DNA of 64,000 nucleotides from Patiria miniata. Lineage: Eukaryota > Echinodermata > Asteroidea > Valvatida > Asterinidae. The notes below the pieces were generated by a model that had not been told where the DNA came from, searched no databases, and worked only from the letters and a program-made list of their open reading frames with translations. The stretch covers positions 8,185,806 to 8,249,805 of the forward strand of contig NW_024037058.1 in NCBI RefSeq assembly GCF_015706575.1, read 5' to 3'. The position numbers were made by a program, and so were the translations under genes. Of the stretch, positions 12,101 through 21,980 are shown in pieces. Every line of letters begins with the position of its first letter. Position 1 is the stretch's first letter.

Positions 12101-12397
12101 ACACAGAAACTTTCTAGGCACAGGAATTATATGCAACGTCAATAAAAACAGGTTACCAGCCAAAATTTGTGTGATAAATCTACTGCTTGACACTGGTTCC
12201 CAGCTAGTGTTTGCCTCATGCACAAATTGGCTCAGTGATATTTCTCTGCCGAGTAGTTCCATAAAAATTGGTTCCTGACACTTTTGTTCACTTTTTTGTT
12301 TGTTTTTGTTTTCTTTTTCTTTTTCATCCACAGGGGTAGGGGCCGCTCTAAACCCTACAAGTATAACGCTCAGTATCGGTACTTCACTCAGCGCTAG
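172..12397 (+). CDS. THOC5: THO complex subunit 5 (THOC5), 16 coding exons
   Basis: Subunit of the nuclear THO/TREX complex, which couples transcription to mRNA packaging and export. Coding exons: 172-306, 1958-2104, 2422-2633, 3042-3188, 4005-4119, 4365-4497, 4922-5040, 5788-5887, 6690-6798, 7342-7443, 8259-8467, 8866-8969, 9392-9479, 10157-10272, 11371-11561, 12334-12397. They sum to 2091 nt, giving 696 aa plus stop, close to the 683 aa of human THOC5. Every junction is GT-AG and keeps phase. Conserved blocks match my memory of the human protein: [19 protein letters not shown] and [13 protein letters not shown] (N-terminal coiled-coil half), [26 protein letters not shown], and the C-terminal KPYKYNAQ end. 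The start is the ATG opening [13 protein letters not shown], which resembles the basic human N-terminus. Exon 7 encodes the acidic linker ([10 protein letters not shown]). A possible in-frame alternative acceptor precedes exon 11. Exon edges are manual; overall identity is very secure. Confidence 0.95.
590..1046. mobile_element. MITE with ~215-bp inverted arms and 9-bp target duplication (Mutator-like)
   Basis: The two halves are near-perfect reverse complements, starting TAGCCCCATAAATGTGGCC and ending with its complement around 1028-1046. The nine bases ATCTCACTA flank both ends exactly (581-589 and 1047-1055). A 9-bp duplication with long inverted repeats is the signature of Mutator-like elements; the family assignment is inference. 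It lies in THOC5 intron 1 and has no coding capacity. A piece of one arm recurs near 39805-39855. Confidence 0.85.
1421..1648. mobile_element. Foldback MITE in THOC5 intron 1
   Basis: About 100 bases at each end are inverted copies. The left arm reads ACCAAGATCACAGGAGTCTT and runs through CTGAGGGCGCTTGAATTCTC; the right arm is its complement with scattered differences. The loop is short. No clear target duplication was identified, so the superfamily is unknown. Confidence 0.75.
2152..2280 (+). repeat. Fragment of dispersed GGAGGATTTTGCAGGATTGAGG repeat
   Basis: THOC5 intron 2 contains the phrases TCACCCCTCCAAGGACCACATTCAAGAAGTAACGG (split over 2161-2195) and GGAGGATTTTGCAGGATTGAG. Both recur in longer copies at 42877-43265 and 45030-45425. 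Confidence 0.7.
3230..3860. repeat. Minisatellite, ~23-bp monomer, THOC5 intron 4
   Basis: The core between 3600 and 3800 repeats TTGATCTGTGAGTTGACATG + TGA about eight times with few changes. The edges decay into TTGACTTGTGATT-type words. Several spurious minus-strand reading frames cross it; I regard them as artefacts of repeat periodicity. The same TGATCTGTGATT word recurs in the separate array at 6110-6665. Confidence 0.9.
5150..5720 (+). repeat. Degenerate tandem repeat, ~100-170 bp units, THOC5 intron 7
   Basis: About five diverged units each carry ATTGTGGTTAATTGCCTTGC, CAGGGACACAAAT, and CTTCCTACCAT(A)TGACCT in the same order. Two more units of the same family sit in intron 11 (8470-8655), so the monomer has spread between introns of one gene. 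Confidence 0.75.
6110..6665 (+). repeat. Minisatellite, 32-bp monomer, THOC5 intron 8
   Basis: The regular core (6170-6370) repeats TGACTTGTGATTGATCTGTG + ATTTAATTGTGA. Flanking units are degenerate. Around 5945-6000 there are words of the opposite orientation (CAAGTCAATCACAAG), hinting at an inverted segment. It ends just upstream of the exon 9 acceptor. Confidence 0.9.
6835..7110 (+). repeat. Dispersed GGATTTTGTAGGATTGAGG repeat, two direct units
   Basis: Two direct units of roughly 100 bp in THOC5 intron 9 share GATTTTGTAGGATTGAGGAAGG and AGCCACTATTACTTTAC. The family matches 42001-42258. A preceding TACCCTCCCAAATCCTTC marks the same type of end as other copies. Confidence 0.65.
7895..8290 (+). 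repeat. ~107-bp tandem repeat whose last unit contains the THOC5 exon 11 acceptor
   Basis: About 3.5 units with equivalent points near 7936, 8042, 8151 and 8259. Each has ACCTCCTTGTA-type pyrimidine tract, CATGGATTCTATGAG-type text, and GTACCTGTCACAGACACCGC. In the last unit CTCCTTGTACAG is the acceptor and CATGGATTCTATGAGTTCC is coding. The unit before it retains TATAG followed by CATGCATTCG, a usable second acceptor in the same frame. Confidence 0.9.
8470..8655 (+). repeat. Two units of the ATTGTGGTTAATTGCCTTGC tandem family
   Basis: Found at the start of THOC5 intron 11. The text GTGGTTAATTACCTTGCTCA and GGGACACAAA is shared with the array at 5150-5720. Units are about 120 bp. Confidence 0.65.
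9511..10044 (+). mobile_element. TTAA-flanked MITE, copy A (piggyBac-like)
   Basis: Runs from TTAAAGG at 9511 to CCCTTTAA ending 10044 within THOC5 intron 13. It shares GAAATGACATCACAGCAACAGCGCCCTC and GGGTTCACA...GAAAACCCCT with copies at 10574-11115 and 44116-44651 (the last in reverse). TTAA at both ends is typical of piggyBac-type insertions; the assignment is inference. Non-coding. Confidence 0.7.
10284..10573. mobile_element. tRNA-derived SINE(s) with A-rich tail
   Basis: On the plus strand a pol III B box GGTTCGATTCC lies at 10432-10442, and the copy ends in a run of A at 10561-10573. On the minus strand, 10286-10358 also reads like a tRNA head (TAACTCAGTTGG box A, AGTTCGATTCC box B). 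Two SINE heads in opposite orientation therefore abut here, immediately after THOC5 exon 14. Confidence 0.65.
10574..11115 (+). mobile_element. TTAA-flanked MITE, copy B, left end missing
   Basis: Same family and orientation as 9511-10044, with the shared ACCTTTGTGTCCCATTT and GAAATGACATCACAGCAACA blocks and the GGGCCCTTTAA right end. The left end is replaced by the SINE A-tail, so it was lost or displaced. It lies in THOC5 intron 14. Confidence 0.7.
11662..11909. mobile_element. Palindromic MITE, CAGGGGCCAATTTCA family, copy 1
   Basis: Inverted arms of about 110 bp: GGGCCCAATTTCATAGAGCT and GCTTAAGCACAAAATTTGC at the left, their complements at the right, separated by a short loop. A second copy is at 43433-43670. 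The CAGGG-type terminus suggests a hAT-like MITE, but no clean 8-bp duplication was found. THOC5 intron 15. Confidence 0.8.
12120..12245. repeat. Degenerate fragment of a GGTTACCAGCC-type MITE
   Basis: AAACAGGTTACCAGCCAAAA...ACTGGTTCCCAGC resembles internal text of the GCTTAAGCA palindromic MITEs. Similar remnants lie at 7150-7325 and 50380-50535. Very decayed. Confidence 0.4.
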
Positions 12398-12483
12398 AAA
12401 TCCACAGCTTTAATACTGGTACCACTCCTGACCATATTGCGCCAATAGAGGGCGCCCCAGCCATTCCTTTCTGGCATACAACG

Positions 12484-12622
12484 ATTCCTCGGATCCGCTG
12501 ATTAACTCGGATCCGTTGATTTCCTCGGATCCGCTGATTTACTCGGATCCGCTGATTTACTCGGATCCGCTGATTTACTCGGATCCGCCGATTTACTCGG
12601 ATCCGCCGATTTACTCTGATCC
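12484..12622. repeat. 18-bp minisatellite with BamHI palindrome, just past the THOC5 stop
   Basis: About eight units of CTCGGATCCGCTGATTTA with minor changes (CGCCG, CGTTG). It starts some 90 bases after the THOC5 stop codon, so it is probably within the 3' UTR. Because 18 is divisible by three, frames stay open across it (RIRVNQ on the minus strand); I do not treat these as genes. Confidence 0.9.
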
Positions 12623-12845
12623 GTTTTCTCGTTTGCATTTTTAATGAATGCCATTTCAAATTGAAAAACAAATTGTGTGGTTTGAAGTTTCCTTGTTTTT
12701 TTCTCTAAATTCAAGTTGCATGCCTGTCTTTTGTCCCTTCACTGTGTATGACCTCAAGTACTGGTTTTATATGGTTTATTTCATACATTTGTCATCCAAT
12801 TTTTCTTTGTGTCTCTGTTAAATCTGTTGTAACATTTTGTAAATT

Positions 12846-13447
12846 CAGCAGCCGTTTTCACGAAACAGTGCATTACTTTAATACGCCATGCGTAGGACTT
12901 ATGCAACAAATTTGTTTTGCGGCAGCGCAATAAACTTACTATTGGTATTCATATTCATGAACCTTGGCATAGCTACGTAATGTTTAAATCATATAAATAT
13001 CTTGGCCGAGGATACAACAGCTTTTATAGCAGCCGTTTGAGTATGAATTTGTTCGTTCATGAAACAGTTGTTGACTCACCACTGACCACAATTTTGGAAA
13101 TAGTTTTGTCAGACTTTCTTCGGAAAAATGGTTGCTCAAAAAGTTCTGTCACAAGTAAAATAGCAATTCGTTTTATCCAAACACAAAGCTGTGGAGTGTC
13201 TTGTGTTGATAAGTTGTGCAATTACAGGCTCCACAACAGTCACGATTTGTTGGTAAAGTACATCATTTTCAGTCGCTACGTCCATTTTACGCCATCTAAA
13301 ATGATTGGGCAAGTTACGCACTGTGACTCTTTCATGATTGTCATAACTGAATTGTTGCGCAGCGTGAAATGTTGAACAAATTACGCAATAAAATGTGCCG
13401 CAAGTGGAGTTACGCCATCGCATAAAGTTTCATGAAATCGGCTGCTG
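12846..13447. mobile_element. ~600-bp MITE, CAGCAGCCG termini
   Basis: Left end CAGCAGCCGTTTTCACGAAAC; right end, read in reverse, CAGCAGCCGATTTCATGAAAC. Next to both termini is a TACGCCAT-type word. A 152-codon open frame crosses it but matches nothing recognisable. A shorter relative with CTGCAG ends is at 29210-29591. Confidence 0.75.
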
Positions 13448-14561
13448 GACACAATGTTTTATGCCTTCAAAAGTGATTAAAAAAAGAACACCCTTTCTTG
13501 ACAGCAATTTTCAACTACTTCATGAACTTATTTTAAATATTGTTTCACATAGTAGTAAAGTATAGGCCTTTAACCATGCATGGTGAAAAGAGCTTAGTAA
13601 GAGTCGCAAATATAGTGATATTATGCTAATTTGAATACAAGTCACCAAAATCAGTCTTGTCCACGGGTTATTCTGTGTAAAATTTGACGTGTTCGCAGTT
13701 CATAAAAATTTAAAAACCTTCCCACCAAAATATTTGCCCTGGTAACTTTTAGTGAAGCTGTCCAATTATTCATGTCAGTGTTAAGATCATCTACTCAATG
13801 AGCTGTCGGCTTAAGTTCATTGTTGCATAACATTACATAACGTAACAATCAAATGTCATGCCCTTTCAAATGTTAAGATATGCTTCATTGTTTAATAGCA
13901 CGTTTTTTCAAATGATAATGTTCAAGCATGCATTGGTGCATTTTGTGTTGAGAGTACATGACTTTGTATACCTCCGTGGACAAAGAGGTTTCGCACATGG
14001 AATGTTCAAATGAGCATAGCTCAACGACAAAACCTGCAAATGCAACAATTTTTTTCGTCACATTTGCTGAAAGGCCAGTACTTTAATAGCTAATAATCGA
14101 CAGTTAAAAATAGTTTTTAAAAATAGGTGAAAATTGCTGTCAAATGTGGGTGTCCTTTTTTACCACCCTGTATTGCAACCAAAGTACCTGCCAAAAAAAT
14201 TGTTTGAAGTCGAGTTTAATAATACTGGCATTAAGGTTGTGACTTTGTAATTGAATTTTGTAAACGTTTAGCAAATATTTTACGAACCGTTTAAACGTTT
14301 AGCCATTCACAATTCGCCTGGCCATTATGTCTGCAGACTGGCGTAACTGACATGATCAATCAACAATGATCGACATTATAAATAGTGGGCAGTCATTGCA
14401 AAAGTAAAAACTTAACTACGTCTACCTCAAATGTAATCAAGTACTGCATTGCTTGTGAGGTTTTGTAAACAAAATAGGTTTGAAAACGTTGTTAATTATT
14501 TGTGCTATGTATGTTAAACCCAAAGGAAGATCACATTGACATAGGTCCTTTTTTGTATTTA

Positions 14562-15893
14562 GTGGTGCGGCATAGCCCCAATATGTTAAAGGATTGTGCA
14601 AATTGTGATAAAAGCATAAAACTTCACATGCTGGTTCTTCATGCCTTGAAGAAAATATTCAGATATGGAGGCATTTCATATTTGACCTCTGGTGACCCTT
14701 GAGAGGTCAATGAAATGTCTTGACATACATGTACACTATTCATATTTATTTTCTTCAAACATCACTTTCCTATGACCCAAGTCTATGCCATAGGTCTTAA
14801 TACACAAAAAATAATGATCAGATGTGGGAACAATTCAAATCTGACCTCTGGTGACCTCTGAGAGGTCAATTACCTTTGTAAACCTGTTTATAGCTATTTG
14901 TAAGATTCATTCTTTAAACCTTATCATTTTTTCATGATTCAAGTCTAAATGAAAGGTGTCCATGCCTTAAAGAGAATTTTTATGCATAGGCTATTTCATA
15001 TTCAATCTTTGGTGACCTTACAGAAGGTCATGACCTTTGTAAAACCATAGCCTACCACGGATATTAATAAGATACACAATTGTAAAAGCCTTTTTTTATC
15101 ACAACCCAAGTCTAAAGCTTGACTCTTTGTGCCATAAAAAGAACTTTCAGATGTGGGAACATCATATTTGACGTAGTGATACCCTTTGAGAGGTCAATGG
15201 ATTATGTATATCTTAGTTGCCGTTATTACACTTATTGTCGAAATGCCATTTTTTTCGTAACCCAAGCCTCAATAGTGCCAAAAAACGGTATTGCACCAAT
15301 TAGTTTACAGTCATGTTATGAATTCAGACCCCTCAAACAATTTTGAGGTGACCTCTGACCTCGTTTCTCCTTGTTTTATTGGCAGACAATTTAATGATAT
15401 GCGAATAGAAACCTGTGGGTCTGCTTTGTAATGGAAAATGTACATGTCAAGCAATATTCACTCTTGTCTACTTATTACACCATGTTGTATCAAGATGGAC
15501 TTGTATTTACCACATTTTTAACCTTTTTACCAAGCCCAATGGTCACTGTTAGATAGTGATGCTTGTCCGATGTACCTCTTAAGTTCTATTGCACCTGCGT
15601 CTGCCCTTATAAAAATTGAGATCAGAGGTCTTTTTTTTTTACAATTCATGTCCGAAAGGTGTTCATGCTATTCGCTCTTTGCACGCTGTTATTTACATTG
15701 AATGAATACTATACATAGATTTAGGTCATATGAAAGTGATGTTTTCAAGAGCAACAGGTATAAATAGAGTATTCAAAGGTCATTGACCCCTCATAGGTCA
15801 CCAGGGTTCAGATATGAAATGCCTCCATATTATTTGCCAAAGTTTTATGCTTTTATCACAAAATGCACAATTCTGTCCCTGTGCCTCTTTACT
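14562..15893 (-). mobile_element. TA-flanked DNA element with AGGTCA arrays, copy 1
   Basis: Left terminus GTGGTGCGGCATAGCCCC preceded by TA. The right terminus is decayed, but the adjoining text (TATGCTTTTATCACAAAATG, CACAATTCTGTCCC) matches the other copy's end in reverse. Relative to 26721-28192 it is inverted. Inside are units about 160 bp apart, each with TGACCTCTGGTGACC...GAGAGGTCAA. There is no transposase frame, so it is non-autonomous; the TA target and terminal repeats suggest a Tc1/mariner-like family (inference). Confidence 0.8.
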
Positions 15894-15996
15894 AATAATT
15901 GGTGTTTTGCTTGAATGCTTTGGAAATGCCATGCCATGGATTTTAGAATTTGTTTCATTTAAACGTTAATTAAATGTGTAAACGTCGTGCACATCC

Positions 15997-16347
15997 TTAA
16001 CTCTTTCGCTACGGAATTTAATTTACCTTTTTCGTCCCAACTGGACGTAATTAAAAGCTGAAAATTCCGCCGAGCGTCGATGTTGGCGCCGCCATCTTGA
16101 AATGTATCTCCGTAAACAAACTGCTCACAATAACAAAAAGCGCACCTCGGCCAGACGGAGAGCTGCTGTCAGCGGCTCAAACTAGGGTCAGAGGTTATAC
16201 AATATAAATTATGTAGATAAGGCCCACATCATGGGGACATCATGTTTATTCATTGCGACGCAACCGAGCCGCTGCCAGCGGCTGTCCATACGACCTGTAC
16301 AATTTGTATGAGCCGCTGTCAGCGGCTCGCCGTAGCGAAAGAGTTAA
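15997..16347. mobile_element. piggyBac-like MITE with TTAA duplication
   Basis: TTAA at 15997-16000 and 16344-16347 flank inverted termini CTCTTTCGCTACGG and CCGTAGCGAAAGAG. Internally the self-complementary word GAGCCGCTGTCAGCGGCTC (exact or near) appears three times, near 16163, 16267 and 16308, giving strong hairpin potential. Non-coding. Confidence 0.85.
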
Positions 16348-16517
16348 TAACTGGCATCACAAAGTACATAGGTCAGGTGTAACAGAGACACGAAAAATGT
16401 CCCACTTTTTTACCTCTAATTTTCATATGTTGAGACCAGTTACAGTAAAATAATGCAATCTGTTAGGATATATTCATATTAAAGTGGTTAAATTTAAACA
16501 GTGATCTTGTAAGCATG

Positions 16518-16760
16518 CAGGGTGAGTCTAAAAAAAGGGTTAACCATTTGGCAGGACCATTTGTTAAATCAAGTTCCGCATGTAGCACTTTCACAATGTA
16601 GGATATGAAAGCCCAATTAATAAGCGTTCTTTTAGTACAAGAATCATTCAAATCACTTTTGTACTTTCCAAATTGCGGAATTTTTTGTGATCCATGGACA
16701 GAACTTCATTACAAAAATGGTCCTGACATTTGGGTTTCCTCTTTTTTTTTTCTCACCCTG
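16518..16760. mobile_element. Small MITE with CAGGGTGAG termini
   Basis: Left CAGGGTGAGTCTAAAAAAAGG, right end the complement CTCACCCTG preceded by a T run. CAGGGTG-type ends are common in mariner-like families. A lone left-type end (CACAGGGTGAGCCAAAAAG) also occurs at 24347. Confidence 0.6.
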
Positions 16761-17988
16761 TAGTGTTATGCTGGCAGCTCACACAAGATATGATACACAT
16801 TGAGCATGTTCAGAATATAATTAGTCCTCTTTAAACCGGAAGGCTGTGTGATACGTCCCTTCTGCTGGGGCTTTGGAAAGTGCTCGCAAAGCGCTCTAAA
16901 AAGCTATAGTGGAATTCAGCGACCAGAATAAGAAGCTTTTTCTGCGGTGTCATGCTCACGCGCATGCTGCATGCGTTCTTAAAGACGAGGCGCATGCGCG
17001 GTTTGGTATTCCTATAAGCCAAAGGAGCCCGAAATGCATGCGTTCCACTCACATGAACCTTGCACCACCGCAGAAAATGGCTGCGTCCAGATTTGTCTAT
17101 TCATGCATGGCATCCATAAAATAGGAGTGAATTTTGACATTAATTGTGCAATTTCTCTGGCTCTTGAAAATAAAGGGTCGTTTTAAGTCATTTTTGGTCT
17201 GTAATAATTACAAATATCCATGTATCGTTGTGTCAGTGCAAAAACGTCGCATCTCAGTTTGAATCTTTTTTGAGAAAAATGTGGTGGTTGAGTAAATTTC
17301 TGCGGCTCATTAAAGATAATGTTACTGTTGGCGGATTTCTTCAGAAACATGTTCAAATTCTTCAGATCTTTGTTATCCCCTGCTATTTTGGATCAAAGAG
17401 ATGTTAAATGAATCAACATACGATCTTTAGATAAAGATTTCAAGCATCAAATGCTTGAAAAATGCAGGTAAAACGGAATTGATCATGTATCAAATCAAGA
17501 ATATGATTTTTGATGAATTTCAAGATAAATGTTTTAACTAGTAACACAATGATATGGCGTATTGCATTGACACATACGATGTTAACTTTCAGGATGTTAA
17601 GGTTTGCAATCGAGACACAACCTTATAAAAGTGTTGTAATGTTTACAAAAGCAATTGATCAGCTTAAATATATCTAATTAATCCCTATTACATGTTATTT
17701 CCCAGGCAGTCACATTTTGTGCGATGTAAAGAAAAATGCAAGGTTTATCCCCTTACAGTTTTGAACGTCATACCTAATTTTCATCGAAAGACAATAGTAA
17801 CCCCTTATTTTTCCAGCAAATCAATATTTTACCCAATTTGTACTCAAACTGCCTCAGCCCAGCCCCGGCACCAACTAATCTTGATTTTCCAACTGAGCAG
17901 CCTATTTTTGCCAAAATTTTTAAGGGGATAAACCACTTGACATTTTGGAGTTTGAAAAAAATTAGAAATATAGCCAACATTTTGATTA

Positions 17989-18219
17989 TGTGATGCGATC
18001 AGGCTACACGAGTCCTTTGGATATTCAGGCCAAAATAGGACCACTTCATCACATCACTTCATCATATTTCTTGGTGTTCCGACCATATTTTTTTTAAACT
18101 AAAGATGGTGCGCGCATGCAGTTATCAAAGCAGTAATGCTAAGATTGTGCTCTTTTCAATTTGTAAAAAACAAATTGACCAGGGTTGACGAACGACTCGT
18201 TTAGCTTGATCGCATCACA
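17989..18219. mobile_element. TGTGATGCGATCAAGC-terminated MITE, copy 1
   Basis: Left TGTGATGCGATCAGGCTACACGAGTC, right end its complement (GACTCGTTTAGCTTGATCGCATCACA). Internal text AACTAAAGATGGT...GCAGTAATGCT is shared with 50077-50304 in the same orientation. Confidence 0.85.
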
Positions 18220-18394
18220 ATTGTATTTCCATTGAATTGTGTTCTGACAGTATGAAAAGTAATGTTTCATTGATTGAGTAATAAATTTTTGAGAAAACAG
18301 TTAATTTGTGTGTGGTTTTCATGATAATCCAATATTTACCCTTTATATATCAAGTTAAAATAGAGTAATTGGCCCTTTCCAAAGAACCTGACCT

Positions 18395-21300
18395 GGATTC
18401 CGGAAATCCAGGCCCCAGCCAGGATCCAGCCCCCGGGATCCAGGCCCCGGCCCAGCCCCGGGATCCACGCCCCGGCCCAGCCCCGAAAATCCAGGCCCCG
18501 GCCCAGCCCCAGGATCCAGGCCCCGGCCCAGCCCCGGGATCCAGGCCCCGGCCCAGCCCCGAAAATCCAGGCCCCGGCCCAGCCCCGAAAATCCAGGCCC
18601 CGGCCCAGCCCCGAAAATCCAGGCCCCGGCCCAGCCCCGGGATCCAGGCCCCGGCCCAGCCCCGAAAATCCAGGCCCTGGCCCAGCCCCCGAAAATCCAG
18701 GCCCTGGCCCAGCCCCGAAAATCCAGGCCCCGGCCCAGCCCCGAAAATCCAGGCCCAGGCCCAGCCCCGAAAATCCAGGCCCTGGCCCAGCCCCGAAAAT
18801 CCAGGCCCCGGCCCAGCCCCGGGATCCAGGCCCCGGCCCAGCCCCGGGATCCAGGCCCCGGCCCAGCCCCGAAAATCCAGGCCCCGGCCCAGCCCCAAAA
18901 ATCCAGGCCCCGGCCCAGCCCCGGGATCCAGGCCCCGGCCCAGCCCCGAAAATCCAGGCCCTGGCCCAGCCCCGAAAATCCAGGCCCCGGCCCAGCCCCC
19001 GAAAATCCAGGCCCCGGCCCAGCCCCGGGATCCAGGCCCCGGCCCAGCCCCGAAAATCCAGGCCCCGGCCCAGCCCCAAAAATCCAGGCCCCGGCCCAGC
19101 CCCAAAAATCCAGGCCCCGGCCTAGCCCCGAAAATCCAGCCCCCAGCCCAGCCCCCGAAAATCCAGGCCCCAGCCCAGCCCCGGGATCCAGGCCCCGGCC
19201 CAGCCCCGAAAATCCAGGCCCCGGCCCAGCCCCGAAAATCCAGGCCCCGGCCCAGGCCCCGGCCCAGCCCCCCAAAATCCAGGCCCCAGCCCAGGCCCCG
19301 GCCCAGCCCCGGGATCCAGGCCCCGGCCCAGCCCCGAAAATCCAGGCCCCAGCCCAGCCCCAGGATCCAGGCCCCGGCCCAGCCCCCGAAAATGCAGGCC
19401 CCGGCCCAGCCCTGGGATTCAGGCCCCGGCCCAGCCCCGAAAATCCAGGCCCCGGCCCAGCCCTGGGATCCAGGCCCCGGCCCAGCCCCGAAAATCCAGG
19501 CCCCGGCCCAGCCCCAAAAATCCAGGCCCCGGCCCAGCCCCGGGATCCAGGCCCCGGCCCAGCCCCGAAAATCCAGGCCCTGGCCCAGCCCCGAAAATCC
19601 AGGCCCCGGCCCAGCCCCCGAAAATCCAGGCCCCGGCCCAGCCCCAAAAATCCAGGCCCCGGCCTAGCCCCGAAAATCCAGCCCCCAGCCCAGCCCCCGA
19701 AAATCCAGGCCCCAGCCCAGCCCCGGGATCCAGGCCCCGGCCCAGCCCCGAAAATCCAGGCCCCGGCCCAGCCCCGAAAATCCAGGCCCCGGCCCAGGCC
19801 CCGGCCCAGCCCCCCAAAATCCAGGCCCCAGCCCAGGCCCCGGCCCAGCCCCGGGATCCAGGCCCCGGCCCAGCCCCGAAAATCCAGGCCCCAGCCCAGC
19901 CCCAGGATCCAGGCCCCGGCCCAGCCCCCGAAAATCCAGGCCCCGGCCCAGCCCAAGGATTCAGGCCCCGGCCCAGCCCCGAAAATCCAGGCCCCGGCCC
20001 AGCCCTGGGATCCAGGCCCCGGCCCAGCCCCGAAAATCCAGGCCCCGGCCCAGCCCCGAAAATCCAGGCCCCGGCCCAGGCCCCGGCCCAGCCCCCCAAA
20101 ATCCAGGCCCCAGCCCAGGCCCCGGCCCAGCCCCGGGATCCAGGCCCCAGCCCAGCCCCGAAAATCCAGGCCCCAGCCCAGCCCCCGGCCCAGCCCCCGA
20201 AAATCCAGGCCCCAGCCCAGCCCCGGGATCCAGGCCCCAGCCCAGCCCCGGGATCCAGGCCCCAGCCCAGCCCCGGGATCCAGGCCCCAGCCCAGCCCCG
20301 AAAATCCAGGCCCCAGCCCAGGCCCCGGCCCAGCCCCCGAAAATCCAGGCCCCGGCCCAGCCCCGGGATCCAGGCCCCGGCCCAGCCCCGAAAATCCAGG
20401 CCCCGGCCCAGCCCCGGGATCCAGGCCCCGGCCCAGCCCCCGAAAATCCAGGCCCGAGCCCAGGCCCCGGCCCAGCCCCCGAAAATCCAGGCCCCGGCCC
20501 AGCCCCGGGATCCAGGCCCCGGCCCAGCCCCGGGATCCAGGCCCCGGCCCAGCCCCGAAAATCCAGGCCCCGGCCCAGCCCCGAAAATCCAGGCCCCGGC
20601 CCAGGCCCCGGCCCAGCCCCCCAAAATCCAGGCCCCAGCCCAGGCCCCGGCCCAGGCCCCGGCCCAGCCCCGGGATCCAGGCCCCAGCCCAGCCCCGAAA
20701 ATCCAGGCCCCAGCCCAGCCCCCGGCCCAGCCCCCGAAAATCCAGGCCCCAGCCCAGCCCCGGGATCCAGGCCCCAGCCCAGCCCCGAAAATCCAGGCCC
20801 CAGCCCAGGCCCCGGCCCAGCCCCCGAAAATCCAGGCCCCGGCCCAGCCCCGGGATCCAGGCCCCGGCCCAGCCCCGAAAATCCAGGCCCCGGCCAAGCC
20901 CCGGGATCCAGGCCCCGGCCCAGCCCCCGAAAATCCAGGCCCCTGCCCAGGCCCCGGCCCAGCCCCCGAAAATCCAGGCCCCAGCCCAGGCCCCGGCCCA
21001 GCCCCCGAAAATCCAGGCCCCGGCCAAGCCCCGGGATCCAGGCCCCGGCCCAGCCCCGAAAATCCAGGCCCCTGCCCAGGCCCCGGCCCAGCCCCCGAAA
21101 ATCCAGGCCCCAGCCCAGGCCCCGGCCCAGCCCCCGAAAATCCAGGCCCCGGCCCAGCCCCGGGATCCAGGCCCCGGCCCAGCCCCGAAAATCCAGGCCC
21201 CGGCCCAGCCCCGGGATCCAGGCCCCGGCCCAGCCCCCGAAAATCCAGGCCCGAGCCCAGGCCCCAGCCCAGCCCCCGAAAATCCAGGCCCCGGCCCAGC

Positions 21301-21980
21301 CCCGGGATCCAGGCCCCGGCCCAGCCCCGAAAATCCAGGCCCCGGCCCAGCCCCGGGATCCAGGCCCCGGCCCAGCCCCGAAAATCCAGGCCCCTGCCCA
21401 GGCCCTGGCCCAGCCCCCGAAAATCCAGGCCCCGGCCCAGGCCCCGGCCCAGCCCCCGAAAATCCAGGCCCCAGCCCAGCCCCCGGCCCAGGCCCCGGCC
21501 CAGGCCCCGGCCCAGGCCCCGGCCCAGCCCCCGAAAATCCAGGCCCCGGCCAAGCCCCGGGATCCAGGCCCCGGCCCAGCCCCGAAAATCCAGGCCCCTG
21601 CCCAGGCCCCGGCCCAGCCCCCGAAAATCCAGGCCCCGGCCCAGGCCCCGGCCCAGGCCCCGGCCCAGCCCCCGAAAATCCAGGCCCCGGCCCAGCCCCC
21701 GGGATCCAGGCCCCGGCCCAGCCCCCGAAAATCCAGGCCCCGGCCCAGCCCCCGGCCCAGGCCCCGGGATCCCGGCCCCGGCCTAGCCCAGAAAATCCAG
21801 GCCCCGCCCCGGCCCAGCCCCGGGATCCAGGCCCCGGCCCAGCCCCCGAAAATCCAGGCCCCGGCCAAGCCCCCGGCCCAGGCCCCGGGATCCCGGCCCC
21901 GGCCCAGGCCCCGGGATCCAGGCCCCGGGATCCAGGCCCCCGGCCCAGCCCCCCCGGGATCCAGGCCCCGCCCAGCCCCC
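18395..21980. repeat. 3.6-kb GC-rich minisatellite, 25/26-bp alternating monomers
   Basis: Monomers are CCAGGCCCCGGCCCAGCCCC followed by either GAAAAT (26 bp) or GGGAT (25 bp), plus 12-bp insertions of CAGGCCCCGGCC in the right half. On the order of 140 monomers are present (not counted). A longer period of about 542 bp is visible: the rare variant GGCCTAGCCCC recurs at 19121 and 19663, and a GGATTCAGG variant near 19415 and 19957. The minus strand is packed with G4 runs. Long open frames exist on both strands, including more than 1200 codons on the minus strand, from absence of stop words in the monomer. It sits in AT-rich DNA with sharp edges. Confidence 0.97.

Noticed and set aside
12917-13375. 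152-codon frame
   Set aside because: Lies within the CAGCAGCCG MITE, with no recognisable domain and no transposase motif.
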